From Malurus cyaneus samueli (taxonomy: Eukaryota; Chordata; Aves; Passeriformes; Maluridae), in contig CM019220.1 in NCBI GenBank assembly GCA_009741485.1, forward strand, positions 24,270,646 to 24,334,645: DNA of 64,000 nucleotides, written 5' to 3'. The notes beneath the pieces are model-generated. The model worked only from the letters and a program-made list of their open reading frames with translations. It was not told the origin of the DNA and ran no database searches. Position 1 is the first letter of the stretch. The number at the start of each line of letters is the position of its first letter. The translations under genes were made by a program, and so were the position numbers. Shown one piece after another: positions 14,028-29,000 of the stretch.

Positions 14028-17000
14028 ATGAATTGATGGTTTTAGAACTCTTTTACCAGACATCTGGTGAGTCTTAATTTTTCCAGGAATGAAAATCAAA
14101 ATGCTCATGAATTTAAAAAAGTCATGAGAGAAGTGAAATTTTTTTTCCTGGTCGTCATCAAGTCTGGAGAGAGAGAAGACTAGTCAGAAACCTAGTCCAG
14201 ATGAATGGGCAGACGAAGTGAAGCAGCATTTGTTCAGGTTACATCAGCAGCTTCTACATATTAGATTAGCAGGAATTTAATTGATTTAAAATTCCACAGC
14301 TGTTTATGGAACACATCAAGGCCATTAGAGTGTCTTCTGATCATCAGTTAAAATGAAGGGACTGATTACAGCTATTTGAAATCCTTAACTCTGAGAGTAT
14401 GTGCGTTTTCTGTATTAGCAATGTAGGGAGTTCTTTATGCCAATCTAAAGTAATGTAGATGCCTGAACAGGAACAGCTTTGTCTCATGAATGCTTAAACC
14501 ATTTATCAAACAATTTAAACATGACTTGGTTTGTCAATTTAAAAAATGCTGGTGTTTTCCATTTATCACAGAAATTTTCTGAGTCTTGGTAATTGAAACA
14601 GTCACTGCCATAAGAGATGGAAAAAGCAAGGAGCTCTTTAGCATAATCCTTTGAAACTCATGGGTTTGCTGAAGTGGCTCTGGCCATTTTAATGTTTAAT
14701 GAATTTTTAATAATAAATAATAAACCACTTCAGTATAGTGGTGCCATTTAACAAAACCTTTCAATTGTCTGAGAAAGTACATTTGGAAAGATAATGACTG
14801 TGGTGCTGAGGGTTTTGGAGACAATTGTCAAAACCTATTGTTTTGAACTTGGACAGTTTCATTGCTGATGAGTTTCTTGTGTGGAGAGGTATTCCAATTG
14901 CCTAGTTTAAATGTGAGAGATTGAGTAAAAACCAGCTTATCAGTAGCTTGCATGATTCTTCATGTGTCTCGAATCTATTCTAATGCAGTTCATACACGGT
15001 GAAAGCAGATCTTTGAAGATACTGACTGTTGTGCAAACAGTAGCATCTCTTCTTGGGTTTGGGTTTTTTGGGGTTTTTGGTGCCATTTTTTGGTTTTGTT
15101 TTGTTTTGAAGTTCTTGGGTGGTCCTGCTTTCTGTCCCACATCCAGTCCCAAGCATCCAACAGGTTGTTGTTGCTTCATCAGGTTACAGTAACAGCAAGA
15201 GTTGCTGCTGGTAATCTTGGAGGTAATTTGAAATAAGTCCACGCTCAGACTATATCTGAATTTAGGATTAGATGAGTTTTCATACTGTGACATGTCTGAA
15301 TAAGACTGTTTTGAATATAAACAAGTAGAGATTTTCTGGTTTAGGATGAAAAAATTGGAACAGGTGGTGACTTCTTCACAAGTACTGCCAATCTGTGCCT
15401 TTATCCATGACCTTCCTGTTTATGAGCTCCTCCATTCTGAAGCCTTTTCTCTCTTGGCAAAAGAATTAAAACAGGTACCTATTCAATGTTCTGTTTATTG
15501 AACAATGTCTCTTCAGTGCTTTGGATGAGTCATGGGTCTTGTTGAAAAATAAATGTAGTCATGTAAATTTTCCCAGCACTTGCACGCAAGGGTCTTTGTT
15601 GGACTGAATGGATAAGCTTAAATCTGATATTTTTGTACTCCTGTATTTGTAAGTGCAATAGTTTGTCTAAGCTTACATTCTGGACACTCAGTGGTATGTT
15701 AGTACTGGGTGGCATTGCATTGGTGGTGTTTTTATACTGGGTCTCTCTGTTAAGGCGTCAAATATGTGACCTTTCCAAATTTAATCGATAAATATTGTTT
15801 TAAGGGAATTGCTTGCAATCTTTTTATTTTAATAAAGAGATTCCAAGTGATTAAGTGATTAGCAATTACTTAATAGTGCTCAGTGTTAAGGAGCTGTGGT
15901 TAAAAAAGCTGCTTGTAATGGAAGAGCTTGAGGAAAGCAGAACTCTGTGGTGTCCGGTGAGAGAACTTTGACGTTTTGTTGCCTTCCTTGAAACTAGGTT
16001 TTGTTGAAACTTTTTGTTTAATTGAAGCTTTTTTGCATCCTGGGTTTTGGATGGGCCTGGTGCAGAATGCGTCCTCAGCAGTTGTTCTGGGGGCATCCAA
16101 AAGGGAACAGGTCCCTCTCTTCCCATTGCGATCCTGCCTCATGCATCCGCACCCTTTGCATCCCTGCCTGTGTTTCTCACAGTTCTGCTGTTGCACCCCT
16201 CCTCAGCCCCCCTCGTGATGGACAGTTTGAAGCTCATTTGGGTGACCTTTCAACTGCTCTGGCATTAATGACAGCACCTAAGCTGTACACAAGATTTGAG
16301 GTGAGCCCTCTGTGAATGTCTATGGTGTGGACATAGTTAGTGATGTGATAGTAAGAAGCTGGAAAGATTAGAAATCACTAATGATAAGCAATTTAATGAT
16401 ACGACCTTAGCAACAGAATTATAAATTATATTAATTATATCATAATTATAATTAGATATTTTGAATAATATATGAATATTTAATAAATTAAACACTCATT
16501 TATATAATAACTATAAATTTTAATTAATTGCCTGGTTTAATGGAAGGTGCACCTGACCATAAAAGGGCGTTGAAACCAGATGAACTTCTATCCAAACCAT
16601 TCTGTGATTCTATTCATATGATCACCTCCCAAACAGCAGCATTTTTAGTTGGTTTCTCAGGTTTGGTCCAGTTAAAGGCACTTTATATTTCTCATGTGAT
16701 TGACCATTGAATACTTTTTGTCTTACAGTAGGATTAGTAAAGGTGAATAACCAAGTAGCTGGGTAAGGACATTTAGAGGCAATGCCATCAAATACATGGG
16801 TACAGGATCAAAGGATGCAGGACAGAATCCATATCCATATGCATATTTGGGAAACAGCAATTGCAAAGATTAGGCAGAAGTGGTAAGGAAGAATAAGTGA
16901 ATGAATGTACTGCCAACCTGTCTCTTCCAGATCATCATTAATGTTGCTAACTAAAGATATTTTACTGCAAAAGAATATTTTTCAAGACTTTGATCACTGC

Positions 17001-20000
17001 ATGGGACATTCTGGAAACATGTTTGATTTGTACTGGAGTTGATTCATTTTTTTCTCCCTAACATGCTTTTTGTTTTAAGCAGCTGATTTAAAAATTATTC
17101 TTGTGTTCAGTACTTTATTATGCTAAAGATGCATTTTACAATAGCGTTTTAACAAGCCTTGCTTCATAGAAAATACTGTTGGTGAGCCCTTGCTATGGTA
17201 GCAGCCTGGGCTGCATGTCACCTGCATGTTATATTCAGCCTCACACCGGGCTTAAGCATCTGAGACTGCACCAAACCTGGCTTCCTTTGGCTCTTTTGAA
17301 CCAGATAAATGAGTAAAAAGGTCCAGTTGGCAGAAATCACAGAATGGGCCAGGTTGGAAGGGAACGCAGTGGGTCATCTGGCCCAACTTCCCTGCTCAGC
17401 ATTTTGTTGCCAACATTTGGTTTTTGCTGTTCAGGGAGAGCTCCAGTCATCAGAAACACACTTAATAGGTAGTGTTGCAACTGGAAATAAATTGTAAATA
17501 AGTTTAGCTACACAGGGCCCATGCTGGGGCTTCTCAAGTGTGCAAGCACTGAACTGTTCTGGTCCTAATAGGGATTGATGGTTTTTTTCTCCTGCCATGA
17601 GAGGATGTTTGTGTGCACCAGCTGGCTTGTTTTGCTGCCTCCTTCTGTGAATAATTCAGCTGGTTTCTTTTGTTTTCCTTTTTTTTTTTTCCAGTTTATC
17701 ATTTTGGTAGTTCAGCCAGGGTCTCTGAATCATTCATCTGATTCTTTTGTGATCATGTCAGATGATCCAATGTGTTAGTGAGGTCTGATTTTGTAGGTAA
17801 AATTATATTGTATTATGTTATTTATGTAGCTGTAAGATGAATACTGATGAATTTTGGTTTTAAATATGCTAGTGTTTTATTTTAAGAAATCACAATGTCT
17901 GCATTCACCACAAAATTTTGCCCAGTAGCCGCCTCCACTCACCCCAGTTATTTCAAGAGTAACTGTAAATCTTTTCTTTAAAAGCGTGGTTTTACAGTGC
18001 ATGTGAGGGCATGGTAATGATGTGCTGGGAAACTAATCAAAGCTGAAACTTAGACCTAGAAATCTATCAAAAATGTTTCATAGTTTACAAATTGAAATAA
18101 TTTGTGTGTCTGTTTTTAATATACTCTGTGAATTTTAAGTGCTGTATGGCTGTTTGAGTGTTTTGGGGTTTGGTGGTGGGTTTTTAAATTATTTTCATGG
18201 TCTCATAAATGAGTTAGATATTTCCATGGTCATGGATTTTTGAATCAGGCTACTTCAGTCTTTCATGTGGTGTGTCATGCTTAAACGGCGCCTCAGCTGT
18301 GATCTTTTTGGTTACTACCAAGTTTGAATATGAGCTTCTTGCAAGTAGTAAATATTAAATGCTCTATTGTCTGTAAAGTACCTGTGGCTGATGGGGTAAC
18401 TTCTTGCATAATAGCGGAGGGAGGGGAAAAAAATCAATGTTGCTAGCATCCAAAAACACACTATAAAAATAAAGCTTCATACCAGTTTAATAGTCTGAAG
18501 TATCTTCAGTGTGATAATTAATCACTATGCCTTGTATAATGAGTCTGTGAAGGATATAAAAGGAAAATAAAATGTAATTTAAAAAGTCTTTCCTTTATGA
18601 TTCCAACATATCTAGTTGTTTCTAGATTTGCATCTTTTGGGGCAGTTTTCATGGAATCCTTTGGGGAGTACCATCAGTGACTTGGTTCAAGCAATTATTT
18701 CTGGCCTCATTCAATATAGTGGTTGGTTGCTACATGTCAGACAGTTATTCTACTTTGATATTTTATCCTTGATGCATCTAGGAAGTGACAAAAAGAAACT
18801 CTGAGTATTTCCATTTCTATAGTACACTGAGATTTTGGTTGTTTTGGAATAGCATTTTTGTGATAGGGAACACATTGTATATATACAGCATTCTTTCTAA
18901 AGCTTTTCACTTTGGAATCTTACCAAAATAACTGTGTCAGAGAATAATTTTTGGCTTGAATTTTAAAAGATCCTGTCTGTTGATCTGCCTGACCACTCCG
19001 AGTCTGTTTTTTTCCAACTTCTTTTGTTGGCTTTTGTGGGAGCAGACAGTAGGTTCCCTATGAGCCAGAGGATTCCCATTCCTTCTGCCCCGTGCACGTA
19101 GCTTTCCTCAGTTTTTTTAAGGGGATGGCAATGTTACTGATCACCATCATTATGAGAACTGGAAGCTGTTCCAGTGTGAGAGATGATGTTCACCCACAGG
19201 TGTACACATGGCTGGCGTCTGTCAGTCTGTGTCTGTGTTCTGCAGTGAGCCCCAACAGCATAGAAGGGAAACCGTAGAGTTTGAGCTTTTCCTGTCTCCC
19301 CTGTGGACCAAGCTTAGGGATTTACTGCAGCAGTGGAAGAACAATTCATTAATTCGGCTTAACTAAGCCTAGGAAATGCTGCTAAGGCTGCTTTTGTCAT
19401 CTGGTTATTTAACCTTCTTTTGTGCTGTCAAATGCTGACTCCTGGCAGTTGAAGCAAGTAAGTGTTTAAACCAGGCAGTTCCAGAGCTAAAAAGGAGAAG
19501 CTCTCTCTTCTTCCTACGTGCACGCACAGTTCACAAGTGTGGGTTGTATGGAACAGAATAACCTGGAATGCACTGACTTTGCACATCCTCTCTGAATGGC
19601 AGGATTCACCCACCTTGACTTTTTTAAGCTGTAAAATATAAGTGGTGTCATTGTCCTGAAACTGCTTTGAAACTTGAAGGTGAAAAGGTGGTATGTAAAT
19701 GTGTCAGAATAGAATTTTCTAATTCTCATTTAAGATTTTCTAATTCTAAATGTTACTATCAAATTTTCTAATTCTAAATATTACTTTGCATTGCTTTGCC
19801 AATTGCAAAATTCCTAATGGCTTGATCAAACTAAATTTATTCTTTTTAATAATTTCTTCGGTAATTTATTAGGCAATTAATGGTATTGTAAAATAGTCCC
19901 ACTGTGTAATTGTGAACAAAATGGAAAACCAAATCTTTAGCTATTGTTGTATTGGTCAAATTCCTTCCCTTTCTATCATTAAAGTACAGATAATTAGCTA

Positions 20001-23000
20001 GTCAGTATTTGCGAAGTGTCTAGAACTTGATTCTGTTGTATGTGCAAAGGTTTAATGAAGTTCTGCATTTAGATAGTTGTATATCACCATGCTACCACTC
20101 TTACATCAGACAAGTTTTGTACTTTGATAACTTAATTTCCCTCAAAGGGATGCAAGTTCTGCTGCAAATTAAGAATTACCACTAACATACATTTTCAGTG
20201 AAGTCGTGCTGAACTGCTAATACAGCTTCAAAGGCATCGTGATGCTCTCAGGATGTTTCAAATAGAGTCTTTGAAATAGAATTTCCAATAGCTTAGTCAA
20301 ATGTATCACCATATGGAATGATCAGATGTCATTTCCATTTTAAAGAGATGACTGGAATATGAAAGATTCCAATCAAGATGTTTTCACAGTTCACTTAGCT
20401 CATCATATGCAAACTAAATTGAGGTATCAGTCGACCTACCAGATGTGGTAGGCACAGACCTACCAGAGCCCATATCTGAGTGTTGGCAGCAAGTGTTGGC
20501 TGCTGTAGAGTTCGGAGATCCAGAACTTTCTTTGATTGCAAGTAATGATTTTCATCTTTTATTTCCTTTATTGCCTGTTGATCAGTTTGACTTTTGCCTG
20601 ATTTACACAAGTGTAATGTCTGGGAGAGCATGTAAGAAGTGACCACATCTTGGAATTGGTACCAGTAGTAGGTTTGGAAGAGTTGGTCTGGTTCCTGTAT
20701 TTAGGTGGTGATTAAAGCTTGAGGGTTAAGTAAAAATGATTGTGAACTGTGACGGGCAGAATCTTTTGGCGACACATGTCTGTGTGTCCTGGCTTGAAGG
20801 TCACAGGTGTGCATATGGAGAAAATACATCGCAAACCACTTCCAGTTTTCTTTAGGCTGTTAAATATCTGCCATTTTTTTGTTACCTTCTGCCATCTTTT
20901 CCAATGTTTGTGTAGTTTCTCTTAAATTATTTGTATTTTGATCTTTGGTCCATCTTCAGGGACTTTTTAAACAGGGTTGTTTAAGATGTAGAATTAGCAA
21001 TAATGTCTGCTGCATTGATTCTTTTACCTCCACCAACTTTTAAAATAGTGACAGCCTATCACAGAATTAGGGGAGATATACTTTAAATACTTCCAGATGA
21101 CATGTGAGTTATGTTTTGGACTGGCAACTTGCCTGCCTCTCCAAACCATCCAGGAGCCACCACTGCAGGCAAAAGCCAATGTTTATGTCCTTGACTTTTA
21201 TCTTGAAGGAACTGGCAAAGATTTCTGCAGTGATTTATCGAGGTGATGTGCCTGCAATTGTGACTGTCCTCACCAGTGGCCAAACAGTGCTGTTCTTAAA
21301 GGTTTCCTCTTGCAGACCTGATCCAACTCATTAGGTTCATCCATGTTTAGTGCAAAGTCAGCTCGTTTAGAAATAGCTCTGCTCTTGACCTCTGCAAATT
21401 GGGGACCAGGAGCCATTTCCCTGTCTTTAGCAAGTGCCAGGCTCTCAAAGATCCACCCTCAGCTCTATTTAGTGAATTTGGCATTAAGATTCTGTTAGGT
21501 CTAGTGCTAATACGGTGAAATAGAATCACGCCTGGGCAGAATCAGGGTAAACATATGACCGGTTCTTGTGTGCACTAATGAAGAATATACTTTTTATAGA
21601 TCATTTTAAGAAATGCCAACACTTTCATCTCTCTCTGGATTAATTTTCTTGGCACCTCTGACATATTTTACAATATATATTTTACAATACTTCAGATATT
21701 TCAAGTAAAGATCTCTTTCAAGTAGAGCTCTAACAGTTTAGCCCAGTGCCTGTCTTTATGCAGGCTTCCCAGCTGCTTTGCTGAGGCCGAGGAACCTCAG
21801 ATTGCTTTTGTGTAATTCAGCAACTCAGGAGAAAGTGAGGCTAAATGGCAGCAGCTGTGGCCCCGGTGTACCAGATGTGGCAAAGCGACTCTTTTTGGAA
21901 GAAATGAGGGATCACAAAAAACCCATGTGATGGGTTAATCCCCCTGAGACTCTGGGGGCGAGGGGGAAAACAGTTGTCAGGAAGAGCCCACCCCCAGGCT
22001 TTGGAGAAAGGAACAAAGCACAGCCGGACCTGCCACAGCTCTGCAGAAGGTGACAGAGATGCTTTTGACTTCGTCCTTTGCTTAACCTCTTTCAAGGGGA
22101 GTCTTTCAAATCAGCGTTCCAGCCAAATCAAAGAATTTCCAAGTGCAGCAAGATGCCAGTGTGAAGTACTCTGGTTTAAATGGGACTCTCTCTTCAACCG
22201 TGCCTTTTGATCAGTGCTTCCATGGCTTACCTGTGCAGTTGGGTGGTACCTGGCAGGAGCTGAGCAATGCAGAGAGTTGTGATAAGGATTATGTGGAGCA
22301 TTTATGAAGCTGTGAAAATTGATGTCTTCACTGAGCTTATAGTGCAGCACATTTGTGTAAGGTACAGTTGTGATCCTTAAAGAATTTGCTAAGCTTTAAT
22401 CTTCCAAATTACTTCTGGCTTAAGAAAACTGTTCTTTCTGTTGGATTGGGTGGGTTTTTTTTTAAACTTCGTGACTGAAAATGATGCATCTCTTCTGATA
22501 TCCTTTTCCTTTTTTCTTCAAAAGTGTAGTTTGTCATTTTGACCATCTGTTTCCAGGCAGACAATTCTGCCTGGACATTTGGGGTGCTTTGTTTGGTTTG
22601 CTCTCATCTCATTTTGGTATAGTAATTTTATATTTTTATATATATAATATATTCTGTGTATTTTGTCTGTTAATTTTTTTCCAGTCAAGAAAAATGGTAA
22701 ATTCTGTCTTGTGTGCAAATTTTATATGTAATAGTTACATGGATTTGTGAAGAAAAAATGGCAGATTGTATTTTGGAATACGTGCAATGACTGAAGCACT
22801 CCAGGATGTGCATTTTTTTTTCTTACCTGTTTTCAACAATGTCTTTGAACTCACATTGCTTGTTTTGGCAGAGTGTCAATAACTTTAAATGATGAATATT
22901 CACTTGGATGGAGATTGGGGATGGTAGAAAGAAGGGACTTTGTGTCTCTTATATTCTGTTATATACGGGTGGGGTGGATATTTGAGGAAATAGGGAATAT

Positions 23001-26000
23001 TAAACAAAAAAATTAAACCCAGCACTTATGGATTAAGGAAAGTACCTGAGAAAGATATTAAAATACAGAGTAAGAATTTTTCTTTGTAAAATCTGACTGA
23101 GTAAAAGGGGTTCTACCTGGCCAGAGGTCAGTTGAATCCATCCATATATATATAATTAATGCCCTTTTTTTGTTGGTTTTTTTTTCCCTGCGTAGTTTGA
23201 TTTGTTAAAGTCTTTCACCAGTATGTTGCTGGCAAAATGTTCTTGAAGCAAAGATCTAAATGTAGAATTTCTAAACATGTGTTTATTTCTTCTTTTCTTT
23301 AGGAGACATCACTCAGAAAGGATATGAAAAGAAGAGGGCAAAGCTGCTAGCACGGTACATACCACTAATTCAAGGTGAGAAACTTCATGGAAGTTACACT
23401 TTGTGCCAAATCTGTGAAAATACAAAATGGAAATGTTCTCACTAAATAGACTGGATGAATTATAGTAGTGTTTGATATGGCATCTAACCAGCAGAGGGAA
23501 ATTGCTATCACAGAGAAGTGCAGAGCAAGGGAAAAGGCTGAATTTTTTTTTTGTAGTTTTGTATGAAATGTTAAATGGTAACATTTTTTGTCAGCAAACT
23601 TCAGTTTGACAACTACATTTGAAACCTTCAGATAACTTTAGAAATGAGTAAAGTTGTTGCTGAAAGCAAATTGGCTGCTTTCATTAGATAAAAATGCTCA
23701 GTAGTCATCACTGTCGTGATGGTTTTTTGCTGGTTTTTGCATTCTCTCTGCCTCACCCCATTCCACATACACCCTCACCCCCTCTGTTTTTGCAAAGTAC
23801 GGACTTTTTTATTATAAACTGTTACTTCTAAAGCTGGTTATTATCACACTTCATCTTCCACAGCCAAAACCTAATTGCCCAGCTTCTTTAAGATTTATTT
23901 TTGTACTGGGACACTGAAATCACTTAGGGCTGTTACACTGCCACTGAGCTTTGGTGTTCTGTAATTCCCCAAGTTTCCGTAGCTTGACAGGTTTTGGTTA
24001 AGGGAAAATGAGAAGAAAACTAAGGTGAGTGGAAGCAGTAATGAGACACTGTAAACTGAGATACTGTTGAACAGTCAGAATGTAGTCTAGTATTTCATCA
24101 TGGGGGTTCTTAGCAAAGGTTTATTTTTTGGGGTTTTGGTTTTGATTTGGGTTCGTGGGTTTTTTTTAAGAACAGGTGTAGGCTTTCCCTTAGCAAGTTT
24201 ATAATCTCTGTAGGCCCAGCAGAAGCAAAGTCATCTCTTTAAAATGGCTCATCCTTGCAAAGAAGCAGTTTGCATTTTTGGAACGACTTTGACCATCAGC
24301 GGCAAGCACTAGCCTCACCTGCCACAGCTTCTCATCCTTATGCCTTTTTTCTGTAAAGAACTTACTCAGTTTTTTGTTCAAAATACCCTCTCCTCTAACT
24401 CATCTTAAAGATTCCAAGACCAGATGAGGTAGGGATTTTGACTGAGTATTTACAATTATAAGAAATATTCTGTCAATACTCTTCGTCTATTAAAAAATTG
24501 TGTCTGGATTTCTGTCTCTTGTTTAGTCTCTCATTACCTTTGATTTACTCTGCTTTCACTTGTTCCTATTGACAGTGGGAGTTTTACTTTAAATTTTTTT
24601 CTTCTCAACTCAAAAGGCTGTTTGCACAAATGTTCAAGTACTGAGCTCTCAAATGTAGCTTAGACAGCTACCGTACATTCTCTGCCATACTTGTTAAAGT
24701 AAGTTTAGATTTTCAGCTGCTTAAAGGTTTTTCTCCTTGTTCAGCCAGGTTTTCCCTAATCGCCTTAAGCAGTGGTTTAATGAGTCAGCAAATCCTGTGG
24801 TTTGTCCTACTTACTTGATACCACATTTTCTTAGAACTACCAGATTACCTGATTTTTTTTAACCATTCCTGCCTAGTTTAGCATTAAGCTGACAGGAATC
24901 TAGCTTTAATACACTAAAAAAATGAATGGGCTGTCTGCCTCTGAGCACAAAGAATGATGCTCTGACAAAAAGAGAAAATTTGCTTAAAACATGAATTTAA
25001 CTGCCTGTTTCAGTTTCCTGACATATGTTCCATTAACCCACTTCTAACTTAGAATTTGCCTAATTGACACAGCTTCCGCATGGCTCAGAATAGTGTGTGG
25101 GAGTCCCAAAGGCTTTGAGCCTGCAGAAATTTTTTATCATTAATAGTTTGATTGCAGCATTCCTGATAGGATTCATAAGGTTCATTATCCATCAAGCTTT
25201 TCAGACTGATGAATGTTGTCAGAATTTTAGATTTGTTGAGTTCTTACTCTATGGTGTGACCATCCCCAGGACCAGTAAATCATATCTTTCTACAGCTTTA
25301 TGTCTTAAAAGGGTACTTGCATGCTTGTAGATTTGACTTCTGCAAATTTTGATTTGGATGTTACACCTCTTCAACTGCCACCTACAAACTAATCGTGTGC
25401 CAAACTCCTGCTCTTTCAATGCCATATAAAATGGATTGGGCTGTGCTTTGCTGCACTGTGTAGCTGAATCTATGGGGAGCCAAATCTTTATCCAGACAGT
25501 GTTAAACAACCCCTCAGAGGGCTTGGTGAACTGAAAAGGACAGAAGTGGCTGCAAAGCACATTTTCAATTAACAGGAAAATTAGGCAGAACACATTGTGA
25601 TTCAAGAGTCTCTTTCCTGTAGATTGTTCTGTGTTCTAAAATTCTAAATCTGCAGTGATGAAGAATTAGTGGAAATGTTAAGGTTTTGTTTAGGAACCAT
25701 AAAACTGTGTAGATAAATGGAAATACTAACTAGAATTACTTACTTTTCACTGATCCAACCAAATGCACTGTGCAAAATCAAAAACAAATATTGAGTAATA
25801 GCAAGTTTTAAACAGTAATTATTTTAATGAAGTAAAATTTAACAGTCAGTAATTGGCTTCCTCAGTCAACCTCTGCATGCCAATTACAGATAAAACCAAG
25901 GAAAAAATTAATTATATCTGTAGGCAACCTGGCATGGTACACGGTGAAGCTTCTGAGTGATAGATAACATCAGATGTATGGCAGAGGGTGATTTTGAATG

Positions 26001-29000
26001 TGGGTAGAGCTAGGGTGTAAAAACACTCAGAAATAACATGATAAAATAAGCAGCATTTACAGTGAGTATCCTGTCCTGATGGGCAGGTGATTGTCTTAAC
26101 CTTCTCTTCTAATGCCTTAAGTAAAACACTTGCCTTGTGGTGGTTGTTTCTTGATTATCCTGATTTCTTACTGATCTTTTTACAGTTACTGGTTATTTTC
26201 AAGTTGCCTCTTCTGCTATGTAAATGAGACTGCAACTGCAGTTAGTGTCCTGGTGCTGCTTTACAGGGCAGTCCCTGGAAGTTATTTCACTAGATTTAAT
26301 TAGTGCCAGAGATACACCTTGGTGAGTGGCTTCATTTCTCCTCTGGTGTCAGAGTGATTCCACTCTAATTAAAATTATTTTCTTCCCTTTTCTTCCTTAG
26401 TGCTTCTGCCTCTAACAAAATTAAAATTTTCAACTTTTCATTTTAAGGGAAAATAATGATGAAACCTCCTCTAATTTTGGTGAGGCTGGCATGTCCCATA
26501 CTTCTATTTTTCTTACATTTTCATAATTTTATTTCTCTGAAAAATGTTTCTGCTGCTGCCAGGGATACATATGCTTTCTATTGCTGGCTGGACCAGGTGA
26601 ACTTCAAGGTCCCTCCAACCTGGGTGGTTCTGTGATTCTGTATAACCGTGATTTTTGTTCTTACTTCCTTGTGCGTACTTCAGCCTCACATATAGAATGG
26701 GATGAGCTTTACGTACCCTATAGCACTTAGTAGCTGCAGTTCCTTTTTTTAAGGAATGTGTAACTTACTCTGGTGTCTTGCAGTCTACAAAAGCTTTTAT
26801 AATTTCTTATAATTTATAGGAAAAACATTCAAATACCTTTCTTGATGCAATGGAGTTAAAGCTCCTATTTTATGCTATGGTATAACAGCTATGATCAAAA
26901 TATGTACAAATTTTAATTGGCTAATTTGGTTGGATCTTGGTGTAATTGGTTTAAATGAGGTATGTGAAAATGTAATGTGTTCATGTGGGCTAGTTGTAAA
27001 AGCTGTTTATAACTTCATTGCTCACAGTTTCTCAAAATATTAAGAGATTGCTATTCCTGTGCCTTTTCAATTCAGTGCACATCCTTTTACATTAGGAGTG
27101 CTGGGCAGCTTGTGAAGCACCTCCTGAACTGCTGCTTAAAATGGACTATTATTTTGAGAAATTAAAATTCTAGCTCATGTCATGTAGGTGTTCCATTTAC
27201 CAGTCTGTCGTCGTGTCTAAAAAAGTGACTCTCGCTTGTGGGTATTTTCATTGAGATGATTTAATGAGTGTTAGGATTCTCTAAATTGGATCCAAATCCT
27301 GGCTTGGATTTGGTTTAATTGAATTTATAACAAGTGTCTTCCATGGGTTTATAGTCTTTGCTCTCTCATTTATGCTACCTTGAATGGAAAATGATGCCCT
27401 AAAAATTACTTCATAGGCTCCAAGTGGAAACTTATGATCTGGAATTTACTTCCTTGAATAGAGGAAAATGTTAGAATCATGGAAGATTGTCAGACACAAT
27501 ACATGTCGGTGATGCCTTTTGTTATCATTATTATTTTTATTCTCTTGAATTTCTAGTACCTTATTCTGGGTCATAAATTACATTGGGTAGACCCTTGTTG
27601 AGTCCCTCTAATCTGGAAGGTGTGAACACTTAGTTTTAGATCTTGAAGACAAAAAGTGTGTGCTGCAGGTAATTTGTTCTGGGATGGGATACAGGCAGTA
27701 GAGAATGATAACATTGAACTATGAACCTGGGTGAGGACTGGATAGTCAGTAATTGGCCCAGAGCCAAACCTCCGCTTTTTGGATTTTCTGCCTTGTCATA
27801 CCTGTTTTCCTTTCTTTTAGTGCTTTGAAGCTGGCTGCCATCATTTGTTCCTTTCTTATTTCCAGATGCAGTTCAATAGCTGCAGAAAGATTTGATAATG
27901 TACACAGAGTCTGGAGTTTGCTCTTTGGCCTCTCTCTTCCCCTCTCCTCTCTGCAGAGCTCTTTAATGCATTATGTTTTGAAAATTTCATCTCTACCTAC
28001 CTGGTGTCTTTAGTTGTGTGTCGTCCTCAGTGTTGCCAGCAGAGAATGTTCCTTGTCCTGGCAGCTCTTCACTGCTCTTATAGTAAAACCATTTTTGGTC
28101 GTATAAATGAAAATTTCAAGAAATGCCAGTATTAGTCTTGATTTTTCCAGTGCTCGTAGATAGACAAATACTGTAATAATTCAAATGTTAACTTTCATTT
28201 CATCCTGTGGAACTAAATTGTTCAGTTAGTTGGAACAAGCAGCCTCTTTAAAATTATTTCATTCTTGTTAGCTTTGGGTAAGTTAAAAATGGACAAGATG
28301 CAGTGATAGTGGATCATGTGTCTTTAGTATATATCTTTTCAAATGTTATTTTGTAAAGGCTTTGGTGGGAGTGGGGAGACTTAGCCTAATTACCCATCTG
28401 CTTTTGCTGAAGGCTAAGGTAGTGATTTGCATAGTAGGAGAATTAAATGAACAAGCTCACCCAGCTTGTGGAACAGGATTCTGCTGGCAAATAGTTGTGT
28501 AGCCTAAGAGTCAAATGCACTATCTTATTTTTTTTACCAAAAAGTGACGTTTTTCAGATTCATTGTTGGTATTTTTGTGCTATGATATGAAACCTTCTTT
28601 GAGAAAGCAAGAAGGGAGATGCAGTCTGAAGAAATCGATTTGCGGTTTCTAGCAGTGCCAAATATTTCATTCCTCATCTGAATTTAAAGGGAATTTCTGA
28701 CATTCATTGATACATACATATTTCATCACAATAACTCTGATTCCCAAAAATCTGATCTGTAGTCTTGGGAGGAGGAGAGTCTTCTGGTTTTGGAGTTGGT
28801 CATGCAACTCCTGTTATGTGTGGTCGCTTCTTCCCTGCTCCTCAGCCCCCGTACTGCTGGGGCCAAACAGCAGAGCTCAGGTTGCACATGACTCGGGACA
28901 TCCCACATGCAAGTTGTCATCTGTTGATGGATTATACCAGTCAGCTCATTTTCCAGATTATTTTCCTCCCACAGGGGATCACAGAATGGAAAAGGGACTC

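Larger units (their letters stand above)
1782..23302 (+). other. DIP2A: DIP2A intron 1
   Basis: A 21.5 kb first intron with donor gtgagc and acceptor ttcttttctttag. Its first 300 bases are still GC-rich. The rest is AT-rich with few recognisable repeats: one CR1 near 2276-2693, short CR1 ends near 5474, 8549 and 17336, T/G-rich tracts, a TA microsatellite at 13985 and AT-rich blocks at 7971 and 16418. A GC-richer stretch at 21925-22060 may be an old LTR fragment, but I cannot assign it. The longest open frame (12617-13078, minus, 153 codons) resembles nothing I know and is within chance for this much sequence. First introns often hold enhancers; none can be named from sequence alone. Confidence 0.85.

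Noticed and set aside
21925..22060. GC-richer stretch in intron 1 considered as an LTR
   Set aside because: Some words look LTR-like, but the ends and family could not be supported, so it is only mentioned in the intron entry.
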